Assembly (NCBI GenBank): GCA_025917655.1
Contig: CP084615.1
Span: forward strand, 1,984,001 to 2,048,000
Source: Chlorella sorokiniana
Taxonomy: Eukaryota; Chlorophyta; Trebouxiophyceae; Chlorellales; Chlorellaceae
Length of the DNA stretch: 64,000 bases
Reading direction: 5' to 3'
Below the pieces are notes generated by a model. That model was given only the letters and a program-made list of their open reading frames with translations, had not been told where the DNA came from and searched no databases. Position numbers and translations under genes: made by a program. Shown here piece after piece: positions 31,964 through 44,963 of the stretch. The number at the start of each line of letters is the position of its first letter. Position 1 is the stretch's first letter.

Positions 31964-34900
31964 TCAGAAGACTGCCTCCCACACCGCAAACTGGAAGCCG
32001 CTGTGCACCAGCTGCCACTTCTTCTGGCCCACGTCCACACCGTCCTTGGTGGGGCTGGCAGGGTGGGGTGGGGGCGGGGTGGGAGTTTGTGATTGAGTAG
32101 GGGGCAGGCAAGGGAGTCCGCAGGTGGCGGGGGGTTAGCGCTGGCGGCATGGCTCTGCCCAGGTGCCGGCCAAGCACACAGCAAATGCTGCACGGCAGCG
32201 ACGCAGCCTGCAGCCGCGTCCAGCTTCGAGCTTTCCCCACGCTCCCCGCTGCAGCACAGCTGCAGGCCCCAGCAAGCGCCCCCAACACACACACACACAC
32301 ACCTCCAGTCGGCCGGCCCGATCTTCATGGCCACCTTCTTCTCGATGACCGCCGCGTACAGCTCGTTGTACGCCTTGCGGATGGTCACCTCGCTCTTGGC
32401 GTGGATGCCGTGCTTCTTGCGTATGCGCAGCAGCTCCAGGATGTGGGTGCGCAGGCCCTGCTGGTAGAGGTGGTCGTAGAAGACGCAGGGCGTGCCGCAG
32501 TGGGTGAGCAGGTAGGCGTACGCCTCGGGCAGGTGGCGGGAGGGGAAGGGCCAGTGGTTGAGCGTGGAGCCTGCGCGGGGAGCAGGGGGTTGAAGGCGGG
32601 GGGTGAAGACGCGGTTGCCAAGTGTGACAAGACAGCTGGCCGGCATGTAACAGAGCTGGGCCCGCCCGCCAAACAAGAGCACAGCCTCAAGGAAAGGTGC
32701 GCCAACGACGTCAACCACCCACCCGCCCCACCCACCCGTGTCGTGGTTCTCCAGGAAGGTGACGGCGCGGGAGGGCCACAGGCCCAGCACCCCCGGCGGG
32801 CGGCCCTGCGAGTCGATGAGGCGCCAGTACTCGCGCCGCCCCACCGCCTCCTGCAGGATGCCCTTCAGCGTGAAGTCAAAGGCGGCGGCGGTGCCCCCGT
32901 GGCGTCGCACCAGTCCACGGTGCGCTGCCTGTGGGTGTCTTGGCTGTAGTTGAGCACGCCGTCTGCGCCAGACGGAGTTGACGGGGGGGCGGGCGCGAAA
33001 AGGGGTGAGGGATGCCTGGCAGGGCGGTGCAGCCATTGCCGCGCTGGCCCGCTGCGCTTTCCCGCCCAGCGGGCGCTCAGTCCCTGCACCGGCCGCCCCC
33101 ATCCACCCACCCGTGTATGAGCAGGTGTCCCAGTATTCGCCAAAGGCCATTTCAGGCACAGTGGCGTTCACATACTCGCCCACCCACCGCCCGTCGTACC
33201 CCTGCGCAACGGGACGGCGGGCAGTGCAAGGCGGTGGGATGGGCATTGAGCAACCGCAGGCAGGCGGCAGGTGAGAGCGACGAGTGGCGTGCTGCCGTGC
33301 AAAGAGCGACGCGTGGCCTGCTCCGATCTGAAGCCATGAATCTGGGCAGGCGAGCGGCGGAGGTGCCCCACTTCTCGCTCGCTGCGACGAGCGGGGCTGC
33401 CCCCGCTCCCACCTTGACGTAGTCAAAGCGCCAGCCGTCAAAGCCGATGGAGTTGCGCAGGTAGCGCATCCACTCCGCAATGTCCTTGCGCACCTCGTCC
33501 TGACAGGTGCACAGGGGGCGACGGGCAGGTGGTGCTAGTCAAGTGAGGGGAGAGCAGACGGGAGCTATTAATGGCTGTCAGGCAGAGCAGCACTGCCTCG
33601 GCGCCGCAGGGTGGCCAAGCCAGCCTGGCACTGCAAGCATCCCGGAGCGAGGCAGGCGCGGCGTTGCTGCCCGCCGCTGTTGCCCGTGAGAAGGCCCCCC
33701 GCCCTTCCAGCCCCCCACCTGCGAGTGGTCGATGTTGGGCGCCGCTGGGTAGTCCTCCGCCTGCTTCCACGCCCCCGTGCCCCCAAAGGCCGGGTTGTTG
33801 GCGCACACCGCCGACTTGTCCCAGGCCAGCCGCCCCCAAACTTGTTCCACTTGCCATCCTCGCTCTGCACAGCACAAAAAGGGTTGGCGGGCAGGCGCGC
33901 GGTTGAAGCTGACGGACCGCAACCCGCCGAGGCTGAGCAGGCTGGCAGGCAGAGCGCTGGAGCCCGCCCTCTCGCCTCCATGCGGAAACTGGCGCAGCAT
34001 CACGCCGCCGACCCCCTACCCTCCCTTTCCCCTGTTCCGCACGCCGCCTGCCGCCTCCCATTGCCGCCCCTCGCCCCTAGCACAAAACAAGGCGCACCTG
34101 GTAGTGCGCGCAGCGGTGGTTGATCACGATGTCGGCGATGACCTTGATGCCCTGCTCGTGGAAGACGGCGATGGCGTCGCGCAGCTCCGCCTCGCTGCCA
34201 AACTTGGAGTTGAGGTCGTAGAGGTCGCGGGGCAGGTAGCCCTGCGGGGGGGGCGGGGGCAGGGGGTGGGGGGGGGGGGGGGGGGAGGGGAGAGACAGGT
34301 AAAGGGGTGAGGAAAGGGGCGGGCAAGCGTGCACTTGGGGGCGGGAGGGAAAGGGAGAGACAGGCGAGGGCACCAGGAAAGGCAGGGTGGGGTGCGCAGG
34401 GCTGCACCGTCGACTTTGCAAGGTCCCTGCCACATGCAGGCATGCAGCATGGGCCCCTTGCACCAAAACCCCCGTCACAGCACCCCCTGCCCCCGCCGCA
34501 GGCGCGTGCCTGCGGGGACACCGAGTCGCTGGGCGGCGGGAACCAGATGGCGGTGAAGCCCGCCTCCGCGATCTCCGCGGCCTGCCCCGCCAGCTTCTTG
34601 TACCATGACTCCTTGCTGCTCTCCCAGTTGAAGCCCTGCAGGATGATCTCGTAGCCGTTGCCGGCAGCGGGGCCGCTGGTGCGCACCTGCACAACGCAGG
34701 AGAGGCGAGGAAAGCCGGGTTGCGCGTGGCAAACGGCTAACGAAGAGGATGCGCAGCTGGTGACCAGCTTGGAACAGGTCAGCATGCATGCTGCAACAGA
34801 GCGCGGGGAGAGCAGCTGGCTGGAGGGTGCAGGGCACAGCTCACGGTGGGGGCGGCTGCATGAAGTCCGGCAGCACTGGCGCCGCCGCCACCACCGCCGC

Positions 34901-36224
34901 CGCCGCCATCTGCCGCCGCGCCGTCAGCAGCGCCTCCATGGCGGCCAGCCGCCGCTCCAGCAGGGAAGCAGCCTCGGCGCGGTCCAGCTGCAGCGCATAC
35001 GCCGGGCAAAGAGGAAGAATCACGGCCGCTGGGTGCAGCGCACATGCCAGCGCCCCTGGCTACACAGGCGCACACGCTGCGCTGCAATGCCCGACCTGCT
35101 TGGCGGCTAGCGTGGCGGCGTCGGTGCCGTCGCCACTCAGCGCCAGCATGGTGCGCTCGATCGAGACCAGGGCGGCGGCTGCCGAGGTCATCTCCGCCGC
35201 CGCGCGCCCAGGGCATCGGGGTCGGCATCGCTGGTGAGGGCGCTGCGCACGAGGAGGAGGAGCTTCACGATTAATAGAGTGCAGTAGGGGGACACATGCA
35301 CAGGCACAGAGGCAATGCGCGGGCTGCACGGAAGCCCCGCCGTGGTAGATTAGAGGTCCACCAAGGCCTTGCGTGAGCCCCCGGCAGGGCGGCTCACCCC
35401 AGCGTGCTGGACTGGTCCTCGGCGGCCGCCATGCCGAAGATGGTGGGCTTGCTGCTGCGCGTGGTGGTGCGCAGCGCCGCCAGCAGCTGCTGACGCAGCG
35501 AGGGCCACTGCTCTGGCGGCAGCTGCGGGCAGGAGGGGGTGCAGGGGCCCAGTGTTGCTGCTTGCCTGGCACCGCCAAATGCAGCGTGAGGCCCCCCGCA
35601 GTGTGAGGCCCCCCGCACGGCAGCATCCCAGGGGTAGCTCGACCTCGGCAGCAGCAGGACCCATTGCAGCATGTGGTCCGCCGGGCGCGTTGGCAAGCGT
35701 ACGCGCCAGGGCACCCCAGCGCACCATGCGGCAGCGGGGGCCCGGCAAACGTTTGTGCTGGTGCCCCTCAACCTCCCGCACGTTGCCCTGCCCGGCCAGT
35801 ACCACTCCACCCCCACCTTGTTCCCCTGGTCGTCGGTGACGCGGAAGACGTCTCGCACCGGCCCCTCGCCGCCCCGGTGTTGATGTTGGCCGACGAGACG
35901 GAGACGCCCACCGCCGTCAGCACGTTGGTCACCTGAGCCAGCACCTCGGTGTCGTTGCGCCCAAACAGCTGCATCACCGTGCACTGGGGGTCTGCGGGCG
36001 TGGGATGGGGCGGGTGGGCGGCGAAGGTGGTGGGCGTGGCTGCAGGCGTGGGTGTCGCTAGGGGCGGGGGCACCGCTGATGGAACAACAGCGCGGGCTCA
36101 GCCTGGCGAGCGCAGTCCTTGCCCGTGCCTCACCGCTGTCGTTGTCAAACTCCACCAGCACCCCCACGCTCCCCTCCTGCTCTGCCTCAGGGGCGGCGGG
36201 TGCCGCCGCTGACAGGATCACCAT
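31964..36224 (-). CDS. AMY3: plastid-type alpha-amylase (AMY3-like, GH13) with N-terminal ACT-like domain
   Basis: The enzyme hydrolyses internal alpha-1,4 bonds of starch. Catalytic regions in order: [22 protein letters not shown] (nucleophile Asp), [10 protein letters not shown] (acid Glu) and [20 protein letters not shown] (second Asp), then [13 protein letters not shown] and the C-terminal beta domain ending [11 protein letters not shown]. The sequence is close to the plant AMY3 group. Upstream, in the same gene, lies an ACT-like segment: [32 protein letters not shown] and [13 protein letters not shown], then [14 protein letters not shown] and [16 protein letters not shown] helical linker follows. 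An Arg/Ser/Ala-rich stretch in frame as far as about 36450 looks like transit peptide but lacks an ATG, so the true start may lie upstream on another exon. Frame breaks in G runs occur near 33836 and 35876. Confidence 0.85.
34236..34297. repeat. G-rich low-complexity tract in an amylase intron
   Basis: A run of G with rare T, A and C lies in the intron preceding the exon that encodes [15 protein letters not shown] (minus strand). On the transcript it is a C tract upstream of the acceptor. Confidence 0.8.
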
Positions 36225-37304
36225 GCGGCGGGTGCGCGGCAGGCGGGGGCCGCCGCCGTGCTGCGCTGCATCGCTGCGGCCGCGCAGCAGCAGCCAGCGG
36301 CCTACGCCGCTGATGCTGCCGCCAAAGCCGGAGGGCGCCAGGGCTGCGCCGCTGCCGCTGCTGCTAAGGCGTGCGCTGGCGGTGGCACGCCGTGCGGCAC
36401 GAGCGCTGCCGCTGGCGGCTGGCCTGAGGGTCGTGCCCGCTGCTGCTGCCTGACTGAGTGGTTGATGGCTGCAGGCGGGCAGAGGACATGCCCAGCACGG
36501 GCTCTACTACTCAACCTGCAAAAAGGCAGGCACAGGCATCAGGAAACCCAACAGAAAGCAGCCAAGGCCAGAAGGCGGCTGACAGGGCGCTGGCTGCTGC
36601 CCAACCCGGGGTTTCAGGGGCTGCCCTGCGGTTGCATGCACGTTGCAGCATGCTGCTTGCGACTTGTGAATTTTGTCACAGCCAGGCTTGCTGCTTGAGG
36701 GCGGCTAGGGCACTATGTCAGGGCTGTCGCTGGTGATCGCTCGCCTGCCGGGGTTCCCCGTCAAGTGGTTCATCGGATGCTTGAGCACATGGCCCAGCCC
36801 GGTCATCAAGTGTGGAGGCCCACGCTCCCCCGCTTGACGATGCAGGGGTTGAAAGGCGGCCCGCCGGCAAGCGAGGACTGCTGATCCTAGAAATTCTCGA
36901 TGTCCGGTATCGTGCGATCGACAAATAAGCTGCATGCAAGGTTTTTCCAAAAACCTGCTGCCAATGTGGCACTCTGACTCGCAGCATGCTTAGGTCTCCT
37001 CTCTAGCTTGCTCAATGCATTTGTTTGATGAATTTGGGCGGTTTCACATATCAATCGAACACTGACTCTCGCCCGCTGCTCAGAGCAACCCAACTCTCGC
37101 TCTGGGTTCACTGGGTGGGTGGACCGGGCAACCAGGTGAGGTGTGAAGATGTGTAAACCTGTCTGGACATTGACGAGAGTTGCCCGAATCAAACGCATGC
37201 CATGGGGTTGTGCCGCCACCGCTCCCATTCCGCCACGGAGCCCTTCTGCCGTGCATGTTATCGCCCAGTCTTGCAGCCCAGCTCGTGCCCATCCAGTTGC
37301 TGCC
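36225..37304. promoter_or_regulatory. divergent intergenic region between amylase and ABC-class ATPase
   Basis: The left part (to about 36450) probably belongs to the amylase transit peptide or 5' exon. The rest must hold two promoters. It is AT-richer at about 36890-37060. No other gene is seen. Confidence 0.4.
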
Positions 37305-40300
37305 ATGTCGGAGGGCGGCCGAGGCCGTGGCCGTGGCTGGTATTATAAGGTGGGCGGTGCGATGGTGCGGTGCAACGCGGTGGGGGCCCTCACTGGCGGC
37401 TGTCTGTGCACTGTGGCTGCGCATAGATTGCCACTCTTGATGTGGCATGCCTTTCGTGCAGGCTAAGTATGGAGGCGGCAGGGGTCGTGGTGGCGGCGGC
37501 GGCCGGGGGGTATGAAGAAGGTGAGAACTGAGGACTGTACTGCTCAGAGTGGCAGCCTACCCGACTTGCTCTTGCTTTTGCGGGCTTGCGTCAGGGCTGC
37601 CAGCCTCGACGCGCTATATTTGCTCGCTCCGGTGCAGAAGGAGGCGCAGGCTACTCAGAGCAGGGCCGGCAGCACCAGCAGGCAGGAGGGGAGGAGGCAG
37701 GCGTGGGCGGCGGCAGCGATGGCGAGGAGTATGGGGCCGGGCCGGCCACGAACAGCAGAGGTGCCCCCAGCCACACCCCGCTGGCCACTGAACTGCCGAC
37801 TGATCATGCGTGCTGCACGCTTGCGCGGTGCATGTGGCGCGCGCTGTTCCATGCCTGCTGCTTCACCCCTTGCTGCGGCCCATCGCAGGCAGCGCTGCTG
37901 ACCTGGCGGCCACGCTGCGCCACATCGACGGGCGGCTACAAGGCATACAAGGACATCGAGGGGCAGTGGCACATGGGGCCTCAGCAGGGGGCCTACACCC
38001 TCTGCGTGGACTGGGTGCAGGGCGACCCGTTTGCCAGCCCCAGCCGCTGCCGTGTGCTGGTGCCCGCGGCGGCCGCGGCGCTCCCGCCTGCACTCATCGC
38101 CAGCCGCATCAGGCGCACCGCCGTCTGCGACTACTTGACTCGCAGCCGGGCGCCGCTGTGGCGGCATCCAGTGCGTGGGCCGCCTCTGGCATGATCCCAC
38201 ACCTCTGAACAAACTGCGCCGACGGGCTCGCGGCGCTTCCTGCGTAACGGCTGCCCCCCCCTCTGCTCCTGCAGGCGGCGACATCCGGCGGCAGAGCGGC
38301 GGATGGCAAGGGGAGAAGGGCGGCGAAATGAGCGTGGACAAGCCAGGTGTGGCCGTCGCCTGGCCCCGCGGCCGAATGCGCATGGCAGTGAGGGCGGCCC
38401 TCTGTAAACCTTGGCCATCCCGCCAAGTCTGCTAGATGCCCAACCTTTGCCCCGTGCGCCGTGCGCTCCTGGCAGGCCAACATGTGCTGGAGCGCACATC
38501 TGTGCTGATCCACGGCGATGGCTCGCTGGAGGCGCGCTTCACGGGTGGGAGGCATAGCAGCCATCCATGGCGGGGGCCCAGGCTGGCAACGTGGCAGCAC
38601 AAGCCGCAAGCTGCTGCCAGGCCTCACTGCCGACCTGAAGTGATGGCTGACTGGCTGCACGCGCCCCCTCCCCGCCCTCCCCCTGCCCTGCCCAGTGGCG
38701 TTGCCTGCCCGCGGCCGCACGGTGCTGGGCCAGTGGGCGTCTTCCATCCTGCTGCAGAACCTGCCTCGGTGAGGCTGGCGCAGAGGAGGGGACACGCCAG
38801 CGCAGCTGCTACCTGCTGCTGCGGGAGGCTGTTCCTGGGCTTGGGGATTGCACGCCGCGCAGGCGCCTGCTTGTTGTGCATCCACATGCGGCCTGGCTGA
38901 GCTGCTGGTAACCCCACCTGACCCCCCACCCCCACACACATATACACACACGCAGGTACGTCCACTCTGGCCTGCTGTACGCGCAGCAAGATCGCCGCCA
39001 GCTGCAGCTGCACGTGGAGTGCGTGGAGGACACAGAATACCTGCGGGACCAGCTGCCTGCCATGGGCCTGGTGGCGTTTGTGGGGACGGCGCCGTGCTGC
39101 CGCGCGCCAGCGGGGCCAGCGACGCGCCCATGGCGGCGGGCGACGCAGTGCCCTTCCTCGCCCCGACGCGCTGGCGGCCACAGTGCAGCTGCCCAACCGG
39201 GCGTGGTGCGCGGGCTGGGCATCAGGCAAGCTGGGCAGCAGCTGGCTGGCCACGGCTCGGGGACTGAATGCAGTCGCCGCGTGTGGCTCGCCGCGTCACA
39301 ACCTTGGAGCGCTGTCGCCGCCTCGCCACCGCAGGAAGGGCGTCACCCTCATCTGTGGTGGCGGCTTCCACGGCAAGAGCACGCTGCTGGAGGCGATCGA
39401 GGCGGGGGTCTACAACAAGGTGCGTGGCCCCAGCCAAACCCGCAGCTGCTTCGGCCCCCGTGCTGGCCCGCATGCTCCCTCTTGCGGAACGGTTGCCGCC
39501 CCAGCCCCAGCCTCGCTGCTGCACCCTCGCCCCAGGTGCCTGGCGACGGGCGGGAGCTCGTTGCCACCGACCCCGCCGCCGTGAAGATCCGGGCCGAGGA
39601 TGGCAGGTGGGCCGTGTGCTGGCTAGTGCCGCCCAGGCTGCCCCGCTCGCGCAGACCCCACACATTCATAACGCTCGCGCTGCCCGGCTGAGGAGCACCC
39701 CGCCTGGTCCCTGCCCTCAGCTGCACCCACGCGCGCTGTGCCCGCTGCGCTGCGCTGCACACACCCCCTTTTCCCCCAGGCGCGTGGAGGCCGTCAACAT
39801 CTCCCCCTTCCTCTCCAACCTGCCTCGCGGCAAGGGCACGCGCTGCTTCTCCACCCCGACGCCTCCGGCTCCACCAGCCAGGCGGCCGCCATCCAGGAGG
39901 CGCTGGAGGCGGGCGCCCGAACGCTGCTGGTGGACGAGGACACAACTGCCACCAACTTCATGATACGCGACGCGCGCATGCTGGTGGGCGGCGGTTGCGG
40001 GTGGGGAGCAGGCAGGGAGGGGGGCAGGGGGGGGGGTGGAGGGGTATAGGGAGCAAAGAAAGGGAGGGGAAGGGGGTGTTGGGAGAGGGAGGAAAGGAAG
40101 GGAGGGGGGCAAGGGGTGGGGTGCAGGGGGCAGGCAGCTGAGGCGGCGGCCATGCAGCCGCCTCATGCTGCGTGGGCAGCGATCCATTGGCCATGCGAGG
40201 CCACTGATGAATGGCGACCCATGGGTGGTTGCGCTTCATGCCGCCCAAGTGCCCAGCCCCAGCCCCACCCCACCCAACCCCCGCCTGGTCTGTGTCAGGA

Positions 40301-41821
40301 GCTGGTGTCTGGCGCGCGCGAGCCCATCACCCCCTTTCTCTCCCGCCTGCCGGCCCTCGCCGCCCGCGGCCTCTCCTGCATCCTCGTCATCGGCGGCAGC
40401 GGCCAGTACTTTGATGTGGCGGGTGCGCAGCGCTGCCAAAGCCACTCCCCGCCTGCCTGTTTGGCCGCCGCTTCCAGGAGTCGCCTGCCTGGCGATGCCG
40501 GGTGCCTGCCGCATGCTGCGCCACCTTGCCCCCTTCCTGCTGTGACTCCCTGCCTCGTTCGCCGGTGTGATTCACGCTGCTACTGCCGCCCTGGCGTGAC
40601 CCCTGCGACTGCTGCTGCCGCCCTTCTGTGACTCACGCTGCTGCTGCTGCTCTGCTGTGGCAGACACGGTGATTGTGATGGATGCTTACGTCCCCTCCGA
40701 CGCCACCGCCGCTGCCAAGGCCATCGCCGCACGCCACGCGGGCGCGGGCGACCGCCTGCCGCAGCTGCCCGACTACGGGAGGTGACGCCGCGCACGCTGG
40801 TCTCCGGTGCGCCCTCTGCCGCCACCTCTGCATGGATCAGCCCAGCCGCTTGTAGCGTCGAATGATGTGTGTCGAATGATGTGACATTGCTTGCTGCTGT
40901 CGCGTGCGACTGCGCTCGTCAACCGTGTGGCGTCGCCTGAGCCGCCCTCCACCCCGTCGGCCTGCCCATCTGCCCTCCCTTCAGTGCACCCGCGCCCCGT
41001 TGCGGCTCATGGGCGTGACCTGCGCGTCAAGACCCGCACCCTGCACTGCATCCAGCTTGACGAGGAGGAGCTGGACCTGAGGTGGGCGTGCTTCTTGTAG
41101 GGTGGATGTGGGGGTGTTTGTACGTGGGTGCGTGGGGGTGGGTGCCGGGTGGGTTGGGGGGGAGACAGCAGCGCTGACAGGTGAAAGAGCAGCGTGAGGG
41201 CGGAGCAGCGACACCGCGGGCAGCAAGCACTGTGCAGGAAGCCGGACAGGCGTCAGTGGCAGCAAGGAACAAAGCTGTTTGCTTGTTGAGCTTGTCCTCC
41301 ACCCCCACTCCCACCCCTTAAATTCTCCTCCTGCTGCGAGCCCAGTGGTGTGGAGCAGCTGGTGGAGGTGAGCCAGACGCGGGCCATCGCCGATGCGCTG
41401 CTGCGGCTGCGGGGCGCGCTGGCGGGCGCAGCGGCGGCGAGCTGCAGGGGCGCTCGCTGGCTCAGCTGCTGGACGGGCTGGAGGCGGAGATGGATGCGCA
41501 GGTGGGTGGGGCTGGGAGGGGGGCCCACAGATGCGTCGGGGCTTGCCATGGTTGCCTGCTACTCCCTGGCGAATCGCTGCTCAGCGTGCGTTGCCAGGTG
41601 GTGCGGGATGATAGCGGTGGCATGGCAGGGGCGGGAGCGCACGACCGCCAGACATGATGTCTCAGTTCAACCTGGTCTGTGCGCGTGGCCCGCCCCCGGT
41701 ACAGGGCCTGGATGCGCTGGCGGGGCGCAGCAAACCGGGCAACCTGGCGCGGCCGCGGCGCTTTGAGCTGGCCGCAGCCATCAACCGCCTGCGCTCGGCG
41801 AGGCTGCGCCAGCTGGCTTGA
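37305..41821 (+). CDS. predicted ABC-class ATPase (PF09818-type) with RGG-rich N-terminus
   Basis: The N-terminus is MSEGGRGRGRGWYYK then AKYGGGRGRGGGGGRG, an RGG/RG box of the kind that binds RNA. The body matches the uncharacterised ABC-class ATPase family: YKAYKDIEGQW, WVQGDPFASPSRCRV, P-loop GVTLICGGGFHGKSTLLEAI, VKIRAEDGR, GSTSQAAAIQEALEAGARTL, Walker B LLVDEDTTATNFMIRD, EPITPFLSRL, ILVIGGSGQYFDVADTVIVM. The tail (RPRRFELAAAINRLRSARL) ends with TGA at 41819-41821. More than ten exons. Single-base frame problems occur near 37925 and 41440 at G-rich runs. The family is known in bacteria and plants, but its job is not. The RGG box hints at an RNA or ribosome role (inference). Confidence 0.8.
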
Positions 41822-42009
41822 GCCTGTTTCGGCCTGCTTGTCCAACAACTGAACAGCAGTGGCTGATGTGAAAAGGTATCGAAATAAAAGAAAGGTGGTC
41901 ACCATGGGCAATTACATTCATGTGCTGATTATACAAGCCAAGGCGCAGTGCTCACAAGAGCCGACGCAGCCTCCATCGACCCCCAGCGCTGTGCTCGCGG
42001 CGGCCGGCC

Positions 42010-44693
42010 TCACGTGGCGCTGCTGCTGGCTGCCAGCAGCGCCTCGGCCTCGGCCGCCGTGGGCTGCGCGCCGATGGCCCCGGCTTGGTGCAGGTGAAGG
42101 CGCCGCAGGCGGTGGCAAACTCCACGCCCGCCGCAGCTGCACGCACGGCAGTGGCCAGAAGGCGGCAACGTGAGGTTCACGTGCCAGGCAGGCGCACGAG
42201 CTCAGCCAGGGCGGCGCCGCGGCCAGCACTGTTTGGCTGTGCTGCGAGCTGTATGGAGGTGGCGATTGTTGAGGGCCGTCTCACGCTCGCTGCCAAGGGC
42301 CTGGCACCCCTTCCCGCTCGACAGGTGGCCATGCCAAACTGTCGGCCTCCCACTTCCTCCCCCACGCCGCTCCGCGGATAACGCGCCCAGCCCCCTCTCT
42401 GCCTGGCGGGGCCCACCTTGCCAGGGTCGGCCACCAGGGAGTCCAGCCCCCCGCCATCAGCATGTAGAAGAGGAAGCCCGCCAGGAAGGCGTCCCCCGCC
42501 CCCGTTGTGTCCGCCACGTCCACCGACAGCACCGGCACCACGCCGCTGAGCGCCAGCTTGCCGCCGGGGGCGTGGAAGGCGTAGCCGCTGCCCTTCTCGC
42601 CCGCTGCGCGTGGGAGGGAGCGGGGCGGCGGCTCAGCTCTCCACGGCACCACGCGTGGCCGAGGCGGGCAAGAAGGCGGCTTGCAGCAGTGCACTGTGGC
42701 TGGAGGCGGCCCCGCGCTGGCGGCGCGTCAAGCGTGCGCCCAGAGCTGTGCAGAGTCCACGCGGCCCACCCGAGACCAGCACTCCGCGCCAGCTGCCCTG
42801 CTCCAGCACGCGTTCCGGGTGGGCCAGCGCGTCGGCGGCTGGGATGCCAAACAGCCACTCCGCCTCCTGGGCAGGCGGGGGAGGGGGCACACGGCGCTGT
42901 GCGGGCACACCATGCCTGCTGGCCTCCGGGCTGTTGCCCCGCCAGCTGGCACGAGGCCTGCTGCAGGTTGAGAGCGGGCCCCCATCCCGCACCCACGCAC
43001 CTCGTCTGTCACTTTGAGCACGTGCGCCTGGCGGATGTAGCCCAGCACCGCCTGCTTGGCGGCCTCCTCGTCGCCCCAGAACACGGGCCGCCAGTTGACG
43101 TCGACGACGACGACGCAGCGGCCGCCCTGCGGCGGGGACAGCGGCGTGGCGGGCCGCCTGATTTGGTGCGCTGCACAGCAACGCCTGCTGCAGCGGTGGC
43201 TGCCCAGTGACCGGGCAGCAGCCGGGGGCAGAGCGTCAGCCGGCGTCGGCCCGCCTGCCTCCCCAGGCCCACCTCCTTTGCTAGCTGCACCGCGCGGCGC
43301 ATCGCGTCGGGCGTCGTTCCCGCCGCCAGGCCCAGCGTGCCTGTCACCAACACATCCGCGCCCTGCAGCGGCAAACAATGCGCACAGGGCAGCGGCTGGG
43401 AGGGGTGGCCGGCTTGGCCAGTTGCGTGCCGGCAGCGGGTGCAGGCAGCGCAGGGGAGAAGCAGGCTGTGCGGAGCGAGGCCAAGGGCCGCCGTGCAAGA
43501 TGCATCCCTGAGGCCTTGTGGCTGCTCCCCCACCTTGATCCTGTCTGCCGGCAGGGCGGCAGGGTCCAAGAAGCAATCGGCATACTCGTGTGTTTCTGCC
43601 TGCACTGTTCGTGGATTTGTGGGAGTTTTGTGCAACCGTACAAATGTTGTGGCAGCAATTTGGTGGTGATGCTGGCTCTGGGGTGCATATAGTGATGGTG
43701 GTGTGTAGCAGTTGGGAGCACGCCTGGGATAAGCGCGCGACAGCTGCCGGGCTTGACATGCTTGCTTGAAAGGAAGGGTTCCAGCTGGACTACGGTCGCC
43801 GCCGCCGCCCCTTGCCCACCTTGCCAAACCCGGCAAACACGCGGTCGCCGTCAGGCTTGCGCGTCACCAGGATGTCGCGGGTGGGGCGCGCCACCCGCTG
43901 CAGGCCGTTCGTGTCCACGCCGCGCTCTGCGGGCAGCGAGAGCGATGTGCAGCATGGGCTGCCACGCGAGCCATGCCTGCGACCAGGCCCTTTCGCCCAT
44001 GCACTGCATGACGGCCATTTGTGACCCGTCTGTCGACAAACAGTCTGGTGCGTCTGTCACGTCCAGCGCTCACCTTGCAGCAGCGTCACAAACTGGTCGC
44101 CAAGGTCATCCTGACCGATCGCCGACACAAAAAGGGCGCCGGCGCCCAGCCGCGCAACGCCCGTCGCCACGTTGGCCGGGCGCCCCCGGGGTAAGGCGTC
44201 CTGCTTGCACGAGGCGGCACAAGCTAAGCTCTCCCAGACGCATGGAGAGGCACAAGGGGAAGGCTGCGGAATCCAAAATCGGTCGGGAGCGCCGCGCCAA
44301 ACCGCCAGCATATGGTGGCGGTGGCGGCAGCAGAAGGCCCATGACACGCACCAAGATGTGACCTCCTCCCTGGGCTTCCCAACTTGGTCGGCAAGGCAGT
44401 CTGCAGCCCGCGGGGCATGAGCAGAAAGGGTGTGCAGGAGCGGCGATCGCCGGCGGCTGCGGCGGCGGCAGACCCACATACTGGAGAAAAGGCCTCTCAC
44501 CGTAAAGGGCTTCTCCCAATGAGACCACATAATGTCCGTGCATTGCCTCTTTTGCCGACATGGCTACTAAAGGAGCCAGGCGAGGCCTTGATCGCCGAGC
44601 AGAGATGGAGGGGGTGTCCAACCGCGAAAGACAGGACCTGTGGTGAGCGGCGATGCTCCTGATGCTGGCTGAATTGATCGTCGTTGCTGGCAT
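42010..44693 (-). CDS. PfkB-family sugar kinase (fructokinase-like), probably plastid
   Basis: The family phosphorylates fructose, ribose or related sugars with ATP. The leader (ATG at 44693) is Ser/Arg-rich, about 45 residues (SARRSRPRLAPLVAMSAKE), as for plastid import. The core shows VVSLGEALY, DCLADQVGKPREEVTSW, TPYPGG, NVATGVARLGAGALFVSAIG, GDQFVTLLQ, RPTRDILVTRKPDGDRVFAG, VVVVDVNWRPVFWGDE, VLKVTDEEAEWLFG and the anion-hole motif DTTGAGDAFLAGFLF. All active-site residues are intact, unlike the plant FLN paralogues. Frame slips in a GCCCGG site near 44180 and in the GGGG near 42077 separate conserved pieces. The stop is at 42010-42012. Convergent with the ATPase gene, with only about 190 nt between stops. 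Confidence 0.85.
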
Positions 44694-44963
44694 GTGAGAC
44701 CGACAAAGAGCCAGCACCGCAGCTTCTCACCGACGGACAAGCAAAACAACTGAGGCTAATGCAGTGGCTTGCCAGCTTCCGATCTTGATATGAAGGAAGT
44801 CGGTCAACGATAAGACTAGTAGTTTCCCGGGACCTTGCCAGGTCGACACCCGGGTGGGGCGGCGCCAGCCCTGCCGCACATAAGCAGCCTGCTCCTGTGT
44901 CTTCGTCTGTCCTTTTATTTATATAGCGAACTTGCACATCGCTTGAAAGGCTGGATACTTGAA

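Noticed and set aside
31960-33480. Long minus-strand ORF (506 codons)
   Set aside because: It contains amylase exons together with in-frame introns, so it is not a separate gene.
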